Shown piece after piece: positions 25,023 through 31,205 of a stretch of DNA of 31,205 nucleotides. The stretch is from JAATGA01 sp047605605 (lineage in GTDB: Bacteria > Pseudomonadota > Alphaproteobacteria > Rhodobacterales > Rhodobacteraceae). Position 1 is the stretch's first letter, and each line of letters starts with the position of its first letter. The position numbers and the translations under genes are program-made. Where the stretch lies: assembly GCA_047605605.1 (NCBI GenBank), contig JASGFG010000043.1:1-31205 (forward strand), in the 5' to 3' direction. The notes below the pieces were generated by a model. It was not told the DNA's origin. It did no database searches and was given only the letters and a program-made list of their open reading frames with translations.

Positions 25023-26240
25023 GTGTCCATACCCCTTCGCTCAAGCCTGATCGGGCTGGCGCTTGCCTGTTCGACCGCGCTGCCCTCGCTGGCGCAAGAG
25101 ATCAGCTGGATCTACTGCGGCGACAAGATCGACCCCGTTCACGAGAAATACATCAAGGAATGGGAAGCCAAGAACGAGGGCTGGAAGATCGCCGTCGAGG
25201 TCGTGGGCTGGGATCAGTGCCAGGACAAGGCGACCACCCTTGCCGCCGCAGGCTCGCCCGCGGGCATGGCCTATGTGGGCAGCCGCACGCTGAAGGAGTT
25301 CGCGCAGAACGACCTGATCGTCCAAGTGCCGATGACCGATGCCGAAAAGGCGTCCTACTATCCCCATATCGTCGATACCGTGACCTTCGAGGGCACCCAG
25401 TGGGGCGTCCCGATCGCCTTTTCGACCAAGGCGCTTTACTGGAACAAGGATCTGTTCAAACAGGCCGGGCTTGATCCCGAAAAGCCGCCGAAGACCTGGG
25501 CCGAAGAGATCGAGATGGCCAAGACCATCAAGGAAAAGACCGGCATCCCCGGCTATGGCCTGCCCGCCAAGACCTTTGACAACACGATGCACCAGTTCCT
25601 GCACTGGGTTTACACCAACAACGGCACGGTGATCGACGCCGACGGCAAGATCACGCTGGACAGCCCGCAGGCTCTGGCCGCGCTTCAGGCCTACAAGGAC
25701 ATCACCCCCTATTCCGAGGAAGGCCCGACCGCCTATGAACAGAACGAGGTCCGGGCGATCTTCCTGGACGGCAAGGTGGCGATGATCCAGGCCTCGGTCG
25801 GGGCGGCGTTCCGGCTGAAGGAGACCAAGATCGACTGGGGCGTCACCGACCTGCCGCTGGGGCCGGATGCCAAGGGCAAGGGCACGCTGCTGATCACCGA
25901 CTCGCTGGCGGTGTTCAAGGGGTCGGGGGTCGAGGAAAAGGCGGTGGAATTCGCCAAATACATCACCTCGCCCGAAATCCAGGAGGCGTATGAGGGCGGC
26001 GGGGCCGCGGGTCTGACGCCGCTGCGCCCCGGCCCGGCGGTCGACAAGATGCTGGCCGACGCGCCCTATTGGAAACCCTTTATCGACGGGATCGAGTTCG
26101 GCGGGCCGGAACCGCTGTTCACCGACTACAAGGGGTTCCAGAACGCGATGATCGAGATGGTGCAGTCCGTCGTGACCGGCGCCGCGGAACCCGAAGCGGC
26201 GCTGAAGAAAGCCGCCGGCGCACTTGAGCAATACAAGTGA
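25023..26240 (+). CDS. CUT1 ABC transporter extracellular sugar-binding protein
   Basis: Periplasmic ligand-binding component, 405 aa, family 1 extracellular solute-binding protein. A signal peptide (SSLIGLALACSTALPSLA, cleavage near Gln25) precedes a mature protein with ISWIYCGDKIDPVHEKYIKE, GTQWGVPIAFSTKALYWNKD, LFKQAGLDPEKPPKTWAE and the usual C-terminal FAKYITSPEIQEAY. The start is GTG at 25023 with GGGAG 8 bases upstream; no ATG fits before the signal peptide. The ligand is not readable. The locus suggests an N-acetylhexosamine-containing glycoside or glycoconjugate. Two cysteines near the mature N-terminus (YCGDK and DQCQDK) are close enough to form a disulfide. Confidence 0.92.
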   Translation: MSIPLRSSLIGLALACSTALPSLAQEISWIYCGDKIDPVHEKYIKEWEAKNEGWKIAVEVVGWDQCQDKATTLAAAGSPAGMAYVGSRTLKEFAQNDLIVQVPMTDAEKASYYPHIVDTVTFEGTQWGVPIAFSTKALYWNKDLFKQAGLDPEKPPKTWAEEIEMAKTIKEKTGIPGYGLPAKTFDNTMHQFLHWVYTNNGTVIDADGKITLDSPQALAALQAYKDITPYSEEGPTAYEQNEVRAIFLDGKVAMIQASVGAAFRLKETKIDWGVTDLPLGPDAKGKGTLLITDSLAVFKGSGVEEKAVEFAKYITSPEIQEAYEGGGAAGLTPLRPGPAVDKMLADAPYWKPFIDGIEFGGPEPLFTDYKGFQNAMIEMVQSVVTGAAEPEAALKKAAGALEQYK

Positions 26241-26250
26241 CCTGACCCTT

Positions 26251-26276
26251 GCCGGGGCGGCGCAATCCGCCCCGGC
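26251..26276 (+). repeat. Intercistronic hairpin after the CUT1 binding-protein gene
   Basis: GCCGGGGCGG (26251-26260) and CCGCCCCGGC (26267-26276) are perfect 10-bp arms with loop CGCAAT, beginning 10 bases after the stop codon. Only ATTTC follows, not a U-run. It parallels the hairpin at 2359-2392 after the other sugar-binding-protein gene and probably protects the upstream mRNA or partly terminates transcription. Confidence 0.65.
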
Positions 26277-26297
26277 ATTTCGCTGACAGGAGAGCCC

Positions 26298-27422
26298 ATG
26301 GGGCAGCTTTCGCTGAAAAACGTCGTCAAGACCTTCGGCAATTTCGAGGTGGTCAAGGGCGTCTCGCTGGATGTGCAGGACGGCGAATTCGTCGTTTTCG
26401 TCGGCCCTTCGGGCTGCGGCAAGTCCACGCTCTTGCGGATGATCGCCGGGCTGGAACATACCACCGGCGGCGACATCGTGATCGACGGCGCGCGGGTCAA
26501 CGATCTGGCCCCGGTGAAACGCGGCATCGCCATGGTGTTCCAGAGCTATGCGCTCTACCCTCATATGACCGTCTTCGAGAACATCGCCTTTCCCCTGCGC
26601 GTCGAACGCGCGCCCGAGGCGGTGATCCGCCAGAAGGTGGGCGAGGCGGCGGCGATCCTGCATCTGGAGGAACGCCTGCAGCAACGCCCCGGAATGCTGT
26701 CCGGCGGGCAGCGTCAGCGCGTCGCCATCGGCCGGGCCATCGTGCGCGAGCCGAAGATATTCCTTTTCGACGAGCCGCTGTCGAACCTTGACGCCGCCCT
26801 GCGCGCCGACATGCGGATCGAGTTGACGCGGCTGCACAAGCAGCTGGGATCGACGATGATCTACGTCACCCACGACCAGATCGAGGCCATGACCATGGCC
26901 GACCGGATCGTTGTGCTGAACGCGGGTTACATCGCCCAGGTCGGCCCGCCGCTGGAACTGTATCACAAGCCCGCCAATACCTTCGTCGCAGGCTTCATCG
27001 GCAATCCGCGCATGAATTTCCTGCCGGTCCGCTGCACAGGCGCAGGGCCGGGCGGCGTCACGGTGGATCTGGGGGGCCAGACCCTGACCGTGCCCGTGGA
27101 ATCGCGGCCGGGGATCGAGGGCGCCACCCTGACGCTCGGCATCCGGCCAGAACATATCGCAATGGGCGGCGGCGATGCGACGATGACGATCGCGCCTTCG
27201 GTGGTCGAACAGCTGGGCCAGCAGACCATCGGTTATGCCGCCGTGCCGGGGGTGGAGGGCAATTTCTGCATCGTCCTGCCGGGAACGCAAAGGGTAAAGG
27301 TGGACCAGCCGCTGAACGTCGGCTTTTCGGCGGCGGATGCGCATCTGTTCGACGCCGCCGGTCAGGCGTTTGAACGTCGTGTCGATCCCGCTGCGGCCCG
27401 CAAACGGCCGCTGGCGGAATAA
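26298..27422 (+). CDS. CUT1 ABC transporter ATP-binding protein (MalK/UgpC type)
   Basis: Motor subunit of the importer, 374 aa. The nucleotide-binding domain has Walker A GPSGCGKST (36-44), Q-loop FQSYALYPHMTVFENI (81-96), signature LSGGQRQ (134-140), Walker B IFLFDEP (154-160) and switch His192. The C-terminal third (about 235-360) is the MalK-type regulatory OB domain with LGIRPEHI. AGGAGAG lies 6 bases before the ATG. Last gene of the oxidoreductase-permease-permease-binding protein-ATPase operon. Although UgpC-type ATPases can serve several importers, its place here assigns it to this one. Confidence 0.93.
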   Translation: MGQLSLKNVVKTFGNFEVVKGVSLDVQDGEFVVFVGPSGCGKSTLLRMIAGLEHTTGGDIVIDGARVNDLAPVKRGIAMVFQSYALYPHMTVFENIAFPLRVERAPEAVIRQKVGEAAAILHLEERLQQRPGMLSGGQRQRVAIGRAIVREPKIFLFDEPLSNLDAALRADMRIELTRLHKQLGSTMIYVTHDQIEAMTMADRIVVLNAGYIAQVGPPLELYHKPANTFVAGFIGNPRMNFLPVRCTGAGPGGVTVDLGGQTLTVPVESRPGIEGATLTLGIRPEHIAMGGGDATMTIAPSVVEQLGQQTIGYAAVPGVEGNFCIVLPGTQRVKVDQPLNVGFSAADAHLFDAAGQAFERRVDPAAARKRPLAE

Positions 27423-27425
27423 ATC

Positions 27426-27451
27426 GGAACCCTCGGCCGCGTGCGGACGTT
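27426..27451 (+). promoter_or_regulatory. EcfG-type promoter upstream of the 62-aa membrane protein
   Basis: GGAAC (27426-27430) and CGTT (27448-27451) are separated by exactly 17 bases, a perfect match to the EcfG consensus. It begins 4 bases after the stop of the transporter ATPase. Transcription would start near 27458, about 29 bases before the ATG at 27487. It is the second exact copy in the window, again in the correct position and orientation. Confidence 0.6.
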
Positions 27452-27486
27452 CCCCTTTCGCTACAGAAAGGGAAAGGAGCTTTCCG

Positions 27487-27675
27487 ATGTCTGCGCCACA
27501 GACGAACATCGAAACCCAGGAACGCCGCCACCGCGGGCCGCTGATCGGCATGGCCTTTGCGGTCCTGGTGGGCGTTGGGGCCATCCTGTTCTGGATGTTC
27601 GGAGAGGTTGCCACCGCCCCCGCGCCCGGCAGCCAGACCGGCGATCAGCCGACACAGGCCGCCCCCGCGAACTGA
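27487..27675 (+). CDS. Small single-pass membrane protein of unknown function
   Basis: 62-aa protein with a short polar, basic N-terminus (TQERRHRGP about 10-18), one hydrophobic segment GMAFAVLVGVGAILFWMFG (21-39) and a Pro/Ala/Gln-rich tail (VATAPAPGSQTGDQPTQAAP). By the positive-inside rule the N-terminus is cytoplasmic and the tail periplasmic. A strong Shine-Dalgarno AAAGGAG (27473-27479) lies 7 bases before the ATG, supporting a real gene; the frame is open further upstream to 27337 inside the ATPase gene but without such a signal. I do not recognise a family. The EcfG-type promoter suggests it is induced under general stress. Confidence 0.8.
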   Translation: MSAPQTNIETQERRHRGPLIGMAFAVLVGVGAILFWMFGEVATAPAPGSQTGDQPTQAAPAN

Positions 27676-27743
27676 GCCGTTTCGGGGCCGTTTCCGGGCG
27701 GGACCGGCTTGATCTCTGAGCGCCCGCACCGCAAAGCTGGCGC

Positions 27744-28646
27744 ATGGCTTTCACCCTGCGCCAGCTTCAGTTCTTTGCCGCCGCGGCCGAGGCCGGCAGC
27801 GTCACGGGTGCGGCGCGTGCGCTTTCGATTTCGCAATCCAGCGTGACCGAGGCGATCCGCGCGCTGGAGGACGATCTGGGTGTGACGCTGTTCGACCGGC
27901 AGGCACGCGGGTTGGTCATCACGCACAAGGGGTCGGTCTTCCTGCGCCATGCCCGCCAGATCCTTGCCGATGTCGCCGCCGCGCGGCTGGCGTTTCAGGA
28001 CGAAGGCGAACAGGTGCGCGGCCGCCTGTCGCTGGGCGTGACCTCGCTTGTGGCGGGATATGTTCTGTCCGACATCCTGCAACGGTTCCGCCGGGCTTTC
28101 CCGCTGATCGAGCTGCATGTCATTGAGGATACGGGCGATTACCTCCAGCATCTGCTGATCGGAGGAGAGCTTGACGTGGCGGTGCTGCTGACCTCGTCGG
28201 TGCGCGACCGCATGGCGCTGAATGTCGAGACGCTGGTGGTTTCGCCCTATCGGCTGTGGCTTCCGCTTGGCCACCCCCTCGCCTTGCAGGAATCCATCGC
28301 GCTGGAGGAGCTTGCGGGCAGGCCGATGATCCAGCTGATGGTGGACGAGATCGAGGAATCGACCCGCCGCCTGACCGCCGCCCTGCCGGTAAAGCCCGAA
28401 ATCGCCTTTCGCACCCGCAGCGTCGAGGCGGTGCGCAGCCTGGTCGCCACGGGCGCGGGTCTCGCCATCCTGCCCAGCCTTGTCTATCGCCCCTGGTCGC
28501 TGGAGGGCGACAGGATCGAGATCCGCGATGTTTCGGGCGATCTGCCGACGGTTCAGGTCGGGCTGGCCTGGCGCCGGGGCGCGCCGCTGTCCGGCCCGGC
28601 CCTGAATTTTGTCAGGACGGCGCAGACGGGGCAGGGGGATCGTTGA
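27744..28646 (+). CDS. LysR-family transcriptional regulator
   Basis: Regulator of 300 aa with the N-terminal winged helix-turn-helix (1-60; GSVTGAARALSISQSSVTEAIRALEDDLG, in two adjoining helices at about 18-46) and a C-terminal periplasmic-binding-type effector domain (about 90-290; RGRLSLGVTSLVAGYVL onward). It lies in the same orientation as, and 132 bases before, the ydcS-type gene, so it probably regulates that transporter, though LysR genes are more often divergent from their targets. No strong Shine-Dalgarno is visible before the ATG at 27744. Effector unknown; a polyamine or GABA-related compound would fit the neighbour. Confidence 0.
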   Translation: MAFTLRQLQFFAAAAEAGSVTGAARALSISQSSVTEAIRALEDDLGVTLFDRQARGLVITHKGSVFLRHARQILADVAAARLAFQDEGEQVRGRLSLGVTSLVAGYVLSDILQRFRRAFPLIELHVIEDTGDYLQHLLIGGELDVAVLLTSSVRDRMALNVETLVVSPYRLWLPLGHPLALQESIALEELAGRPMIQLMVDEIEESTRRLTAALPVKPEIAFRTRSVEAVRSLVATGAGLAILPSLVYRPWSLEGDRIEIRDVSGDLPTVQVGLAWRRGAPLSGPALNFVRTAQTGQGDR

Positions 28647-28778
28647 TCGTTCGGAAAATCCGATACGACCCATCAGCCTTTTGTGTTTGCGAAACCAGAT
28701 CGCCCGTCGCAGCATCCCTGTCAGGCCGGAAAACCGGCAGCGTCCCCACGGCGCGCGCAACAATCAGGGAGTATGCAG

Positions 28779-29957
28779 ATGACCAGACCGAACCGGATCA
28801 ACCGCTCTGTCACGCTGTCGCTGGCCTTTGCCGCCAGCGCCTCGACGGCACTGTCGCCGGCCTTTGCGCAGATGACGGAAATCGGCAAGGGCGAGGGCGA
28901 ACTTTCCATCGTCGCCTGGGCCGGCTATATCGAGCGGGGCGAGACCGACGCCGCCTATGACTGGGTGACGAAGTTCGAGGAAAAGACCGGCTGCAAGGTT
29001 TCGGTCAAGGTCGCCAATACCTCGGACGAGATGGTCTCGCTGATGAACGAGGGCGGCTTCGATCTGGTGACGGCTTCGGGCGACGCCTCGCTGCGGCTGG
29101 TGGCGGGCGGCAAGGTGCAGGAAATCAACCCGGCGCTGATCCCGTCCTGGTCGACCATCGACCCCCGGCTTCAGGATGCGCCCTGGCACACGGTGGGGGG
29201 CAAGCATTTCGGCGTGCCCTACATGTGGGGGCCGAACGTGCTGATGTACAACACCAATACCTTCAAGGAGCCACCGAAGTCCTGGAACGTGGTCTTTGAA
29301 AAGATGGACCTGCCCGACGGCAAGTCGAACGAGGGCCGGGTGCAGGCCTATGACGGCCCGATCTACATCGCCGATGCCGCGCTTTACCTGATGGCGCACA
29401 AGCCCGAACTGGGGATCAAGGACCCCTACGAGCTGAACGAGGATCAATACAAGGCCGCGCTGGACCTGCTGCGCGGCCAGCGCAAGCTGGTCAGCCGCTA
29501 TTGGCACGATGCGATGATCCAGATCGACGACTTCAAGAACGAAGGCGTCGTCGCCTCCGGCTCATGGCCGTTCCAGGTCAACCTGATGCAAGGGGAAAAG
29601 GACCCCATCGCCTCGACCTTCCCCGAGGAAGGCGTGACCGGCTGGGCCGACACCACCATGCTGCACGCGGATTCCAAACATCCGAATTGCGCCTATATGT
29701 GGTTTGAACACCAGCTGTCGTCGAACCTGCAATCCGACCTGTCGGTCTGGTTCGGCGCGGTCCCCTCGGTCCCCGCCGCCTGCACCGACAAGCGCGGGAT
29801 GCAGACGGCCGAGGGCTGCGATGCCAACGGGCTGAAGGATTTCGACAAGATCCACTTCTGGCGCACCCCTACCGCCAATTGCTCGGCCGGCGAAGGCGCC
29901 TGCGTGCCCTATTACCGCTGGGTCAGCGACTATATCGGCGTGATCGGCGGACGCTGA
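28779..29957 (+). CDS. ydcS: YdcS-like ABC transporter periplasmic binding protein (polyamine family)
   Basis: Periplasmic binding protein of a PotD-like importer. Extended stretches match what I recall of E. coli YdcS: AWAGYIERGETD, YDWVTKFEEKTGC, SDEMVSLMNEGGFDLVTASG, PDGKSNEGRVQAYDGPIYI, FKNEGVVASGSWP and EGVTGWADTTMLH. The 392-aa precursor has a signal peptide ending AFA before Gln31. I chose the ATG at 28779 because AGGGAG lies 7 bases upstream; the ATG at 28773 is only 1 base from it. Several paired cysteines occur in the C-terminal part. YdcS-type systems have been linked to putrescine/GABA-family uptake; the ligand here is not proven. The ATPase follows after a 124-base gap containing a dispersed repeat. 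Confidence 0.9.
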   Translation: MTRPNRINRSVTLSLAFAASASTALSPAFAQMTEIGKGEGELSIVAWAGYIERGETDAAYDWVTKFEEKTGCKVSVKVANTSDEMVSLMNEGGFDLVTASGDASLRLVAGGKVQEINPALIPSWSTIDPRLQDAPWHTVGGKHFGVPYMWGPNVLMYNTNTFKEPPKSWNVVFEKMDLPDGKSNEGRVQAYDGPIYIADAALYLMAHKPELGIKDPYELNEDQYKAALDLLRGQRKLVSRYWHDAMIQIDDFKNEGVVASGSWPFQVNLMQGEKDPIASTFPEEGVTGWADTTMLHADSKHPNCAYMWFEHQLSSNLQSDLSVWFGAVPSVPAACTDKRGMQTAEGCDANGLKDFDKIHFWRTPTANCSAGEGACVPYYRWVSDYIGVIGGR

Positions 29958-29990
29958 CCTCGCGACGGGGGGCCGCCCGTTCCTGCCCCC

Positions 29991-30048
29991 CTTCATCTTG
30001 GCGCAAATACCCTCGGGGGTCGGGGGTCGGGGGGCAGACAGCCCCCCG
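29991..30048 (+). repeat. Dispersed intergenic repeat, copy B, with G-rich hairpin
   Basis: The core CTTCATCTTGGCGCAAATAC (29991-30010) continues as CCTC and a G-rich stretch. It then forms the hairpin CGGGGGGC (30028-30035), loop AGACA, GCCCCCCG (30041-30048). The same core and the identical GGGGGGC-AGACA-GCCCCCC hairpin recur at 31097-31150. It separates ydcS and ydcT and ends 33 bases before the ydcT start. Confidence 0.75.
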
Positions 30049-30081
30049 GGTTTCCGCCCGCACCAGCATCGGACATTCCGC

Positions 30082-31062
30082 ATGACACCGGCCGTCGAAT
30101 TCCGCGCCGTCTCCCGCCATTTCGGCCATGTCAGGGCCGTCGACGGCGTGGACCTGACCATTGCCGAAGGCGCCTTTTTTGCCATGCTCGGCCCGTCCGG
30201 GTCTGGCAAGACCACCTGCCTGCGCCTGATCTCCGGCTTCGAGAAGCCGACCTCCGGCACGATCCTGATCCATGGTCAGGACGTCAGCGACGTCCCCCCC
30301 AACCGGCGCAACGTGAACACGGTGTTTCAGGACTACGCCCTGTTTCCCCACATGACGGTGCGCGACAATGTGGCCTATGGGCTGATGGTCAAGGGCGTGG
30401 GCAAGCGCGCGCGTCTCGACAAGGCCGAGGAACTCTTGTCGCTGGTCAAGCTGCCGAACTACGGCGACCGCAAGCCGGGGCAACTCTCGGGCGGCCAGCG
30501 TCAGCGTGTGGCGCTTGCCCGCGCGCTGATCAACGAACCGCGCGTGCTGTTGCTGGACGAACCGCTGGGCGCGCTGGACCTCAAACTGCGCGAGGCGATG
30601 CAGGACGAGCTGAAAGCCTTGCAGAAACGACTGGGCATCACCTTCGTCTTCGTGACCCATGACCAGCACGAGGCTTTGTCGATGGCCGACAGCCTGGCCG
30701 TGTTCAACGAAGGCAAGATCGCCCAGATCGGCACGCCCGAGGATGTCTATGCCCGCCCGCAGACCCGCTTCGTGGCGGATTTCGTCGGCTCCTCCAACGT
30801 CCTGCCCCCCGATGTGACCGCCGCCCTTGGCGGCCCGACCCAATGGGCCAGCCTGCGCCCGGAATCGGTGCGGCTGGCCCCCTCAGGCCCGTCTGGCACG
30901 GTCCGCGCGGTGCGCTATCTGGGCGCGGGTTCGCGCGTGGTGCTCGACATCGGCGGCACCGAACTGGCCGCCATGGTCCCCGCCGGCGATCCGATCCCCG
31001 AACCCGGCACGCAAGCCGCCATCGCCTTCGACCCCTCCGCCCTGCATGTGATGGGGGGCTGA
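30082..31062 (+). CDS. ydcT: YdcT/PotA-like ABC transporter ATP-binding protein
   Basis: Energises the YdcS-dependent importer. The 326-aa product has Walker A GPSGSGKTT (37-45), Q-loop FQDYALFPHMTVRDNV (82-97), signature LSGGQRQ (135-141), Walker B LLLDEP (156-161), switch His in VTHDQ and a C-terminal TOBE-type domain (about 255-326, WASLRPESVRLAP onward). The frame opens at 29998 inside the dispersed repeat, but the conserved N-terminus begins at the ATG at 30082. Its Shine-Dalgarno is poor, so translation may be modest. The missing permeases should lie beyond the window. Confidence 0.9.
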   Translation: MTPAVEFRAVSRHFGHVRAVDGVDLTIAEGAFFAMLGPSGSGKTTCLRLISGFEKPTSGTILIHGQDVSDVPPNRRNVNTVFQDYALFPHMTVRDNVAYGLMVKGVGKRARLDKAEELLSLVKLPNYGDRKPGQLSGGQRQRVALARALINEPRVLLLDEPLGALDLKLREAMQDELKALQKRLGITFVFVTHDQHEALSMADSLAVFNEGKIAQIGTPEDVYARPQTRFVADFVGSSNVLPPDVTAALGGPTQWASLRPESVRLAPSGPSGTVRAVRYLGAGSRVVLDIGGTELAAMVPAGDPIPEPGTQAAIAFDPSALHVMGG

Positions 31063-31096
31063 GCAATGCCGGCACACGCCCGCTCTCCCTTCCCCC

Positions 31097-31150
31097 CTCT
31101 TTCTGGACCCAAATATCCTCGGGGGGCCCGGGGGGCAGACAGCCCCCCGG
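31097..31150 (+). repeat. Dispersed intergenic repeat, copy C, with G-rich hairpin
   Basis: The core at 31097-31120 (ending CCCAAATATCCTC) is a diverged form of copy B. The hairpin CCGGGGGGC (31128-31136), loop AGACA, GCCCCCCGG (31142-31150) is essentially identical to copy B. It fills most of the 110-base gap between ydcT and the next gene, so two copies lie 1.1 kb apart in one operon. Confidence 0.75.
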
Positions 31151-31172
31151 CGCCAGCCACAGGGCGCGCGCC

Positions 31173-31205
31173 ATGACGGACACGCCCGCGATCCTCCCCG
31201 AACGG
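31173..31205 (+). CDS. Start of next ORF, probably ABC permease (partial)
   Basis: An ATG at 31173 opens a frame encoding MTDTPAILPER before the window ends. AGGG at 31160 could serve as ribosome-binding site. Gene order ydcS-ydcT predicts the YdcU-type permease here. The eleven residues alone identify nothing, so this rests on context. Confidence 0.45.
   Translation, partial: MTDTPAILPER

Noticed and set aside
27453..27472. CCCTTTC...GAAAGGG hairpin as terminator of the CUT1 operon
   Set aside because: It lacks a U-run, overlaps the predicted transcription start of the next gene and abuts its Shine-Dalgarno, so it may simply reflect that purine-rich site.
25041..27614. Very long minus-strand open frame (857 codons) antisense to the binding-protein and ATPase genes
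   Set aside because: It is antisense to two clear ABC genes; its translation is Arg/His/Asp-rich low-complexity sequence without any domain, as expected from GC-rich codon structure.
31066..31176. Short frame starting MPAHARSPF right after ydcT
   Set aside because: It reads through the dispersed repeat, giving Pro/Gly/Ala-rich sequence, and overlaps the better-placed ATG at 31173.

Overview
The window is a high-GC stretch with G/C-rich third codon positions, tightly packed operons and a large share of ABC transporter genes. The protein types, together with an intergenic repeat of a kind I associate with Rhodobacteraceae, suggest a free-living alphaproteobacterium, most likely a Rhodobacterales member such as Paracoccus or a relative. 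That placement is inference. I see no rRNA, tRNA, CRISPR array, transposase or phage gene, and no stretch of more than 300 bases lacks a gene.

Region 1 (1-6.8 kb) is a ribitol utilisation unit. A divergent LacI-type repressor faces a sugar-type periplasmic binding protein, a half-size ABC ATPase and a XylH-like permease. These are followed by ribitol 2-dehydrogenase (rbtD) and an FGGY D-ribulokinase. The expected route is ribitol to D-ribulose to D-ribulose 5-phosphate. A perfect 12-bp inverted repeat in the divergent intergenic region is the obvious operator.

Region 2 (6.8-11.7 kb, minus strand) holds heme oxygenase bphO overlapping bphP, a bacteriophytochrome with an HWE-type kinase and a C-terminal receiver. 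A HAD hydrolase and a CorA-like metal transporter follow. An exact GGAAC-N17-CGTT element lies just upstream of bphO and matches the EcfG (general stress sigma) promoter consensus. A second exact copy precedes a 62-aa membrane protein at 27.5 kb.

Region 3 (11.8-27.4 kb) begins with a RidA protein. It then carries a large RpiR-controlled divergent locus. Leftwards: rpiR, an SDR, a cytoplasmic GH20 beta-N-acetylhexosaminidase, an M81/MlrC-type metallohydrolase and an MFS transporter. Rightwards: an NTF2-like protein, a second M81/MlrC-type protein, a D-threonine aldolase/D-serine dehydratase-like PLP enzyme, a Gfo/Idh/MocA oxidoreductase and a complete CUT1 ABC importer. This looks like a catabolic system for an imported amino-sugar conjugate that also contains an amide or D-amino-acid part. 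It is the best candidate here for an undescribed pathway.

Region 4 (27.4-31.2 kb) contains the 62-aa membrane protein, a LysR regulator and the start of a ydcSTU-type polyamine/GABA-family ABC transporter, which runs off the end of the window. Two copies of the Rhodobacteraceae-type intergenic repeat sit inside this transporter operon. A third sits inverted at 12.3 kb between convergent genes.
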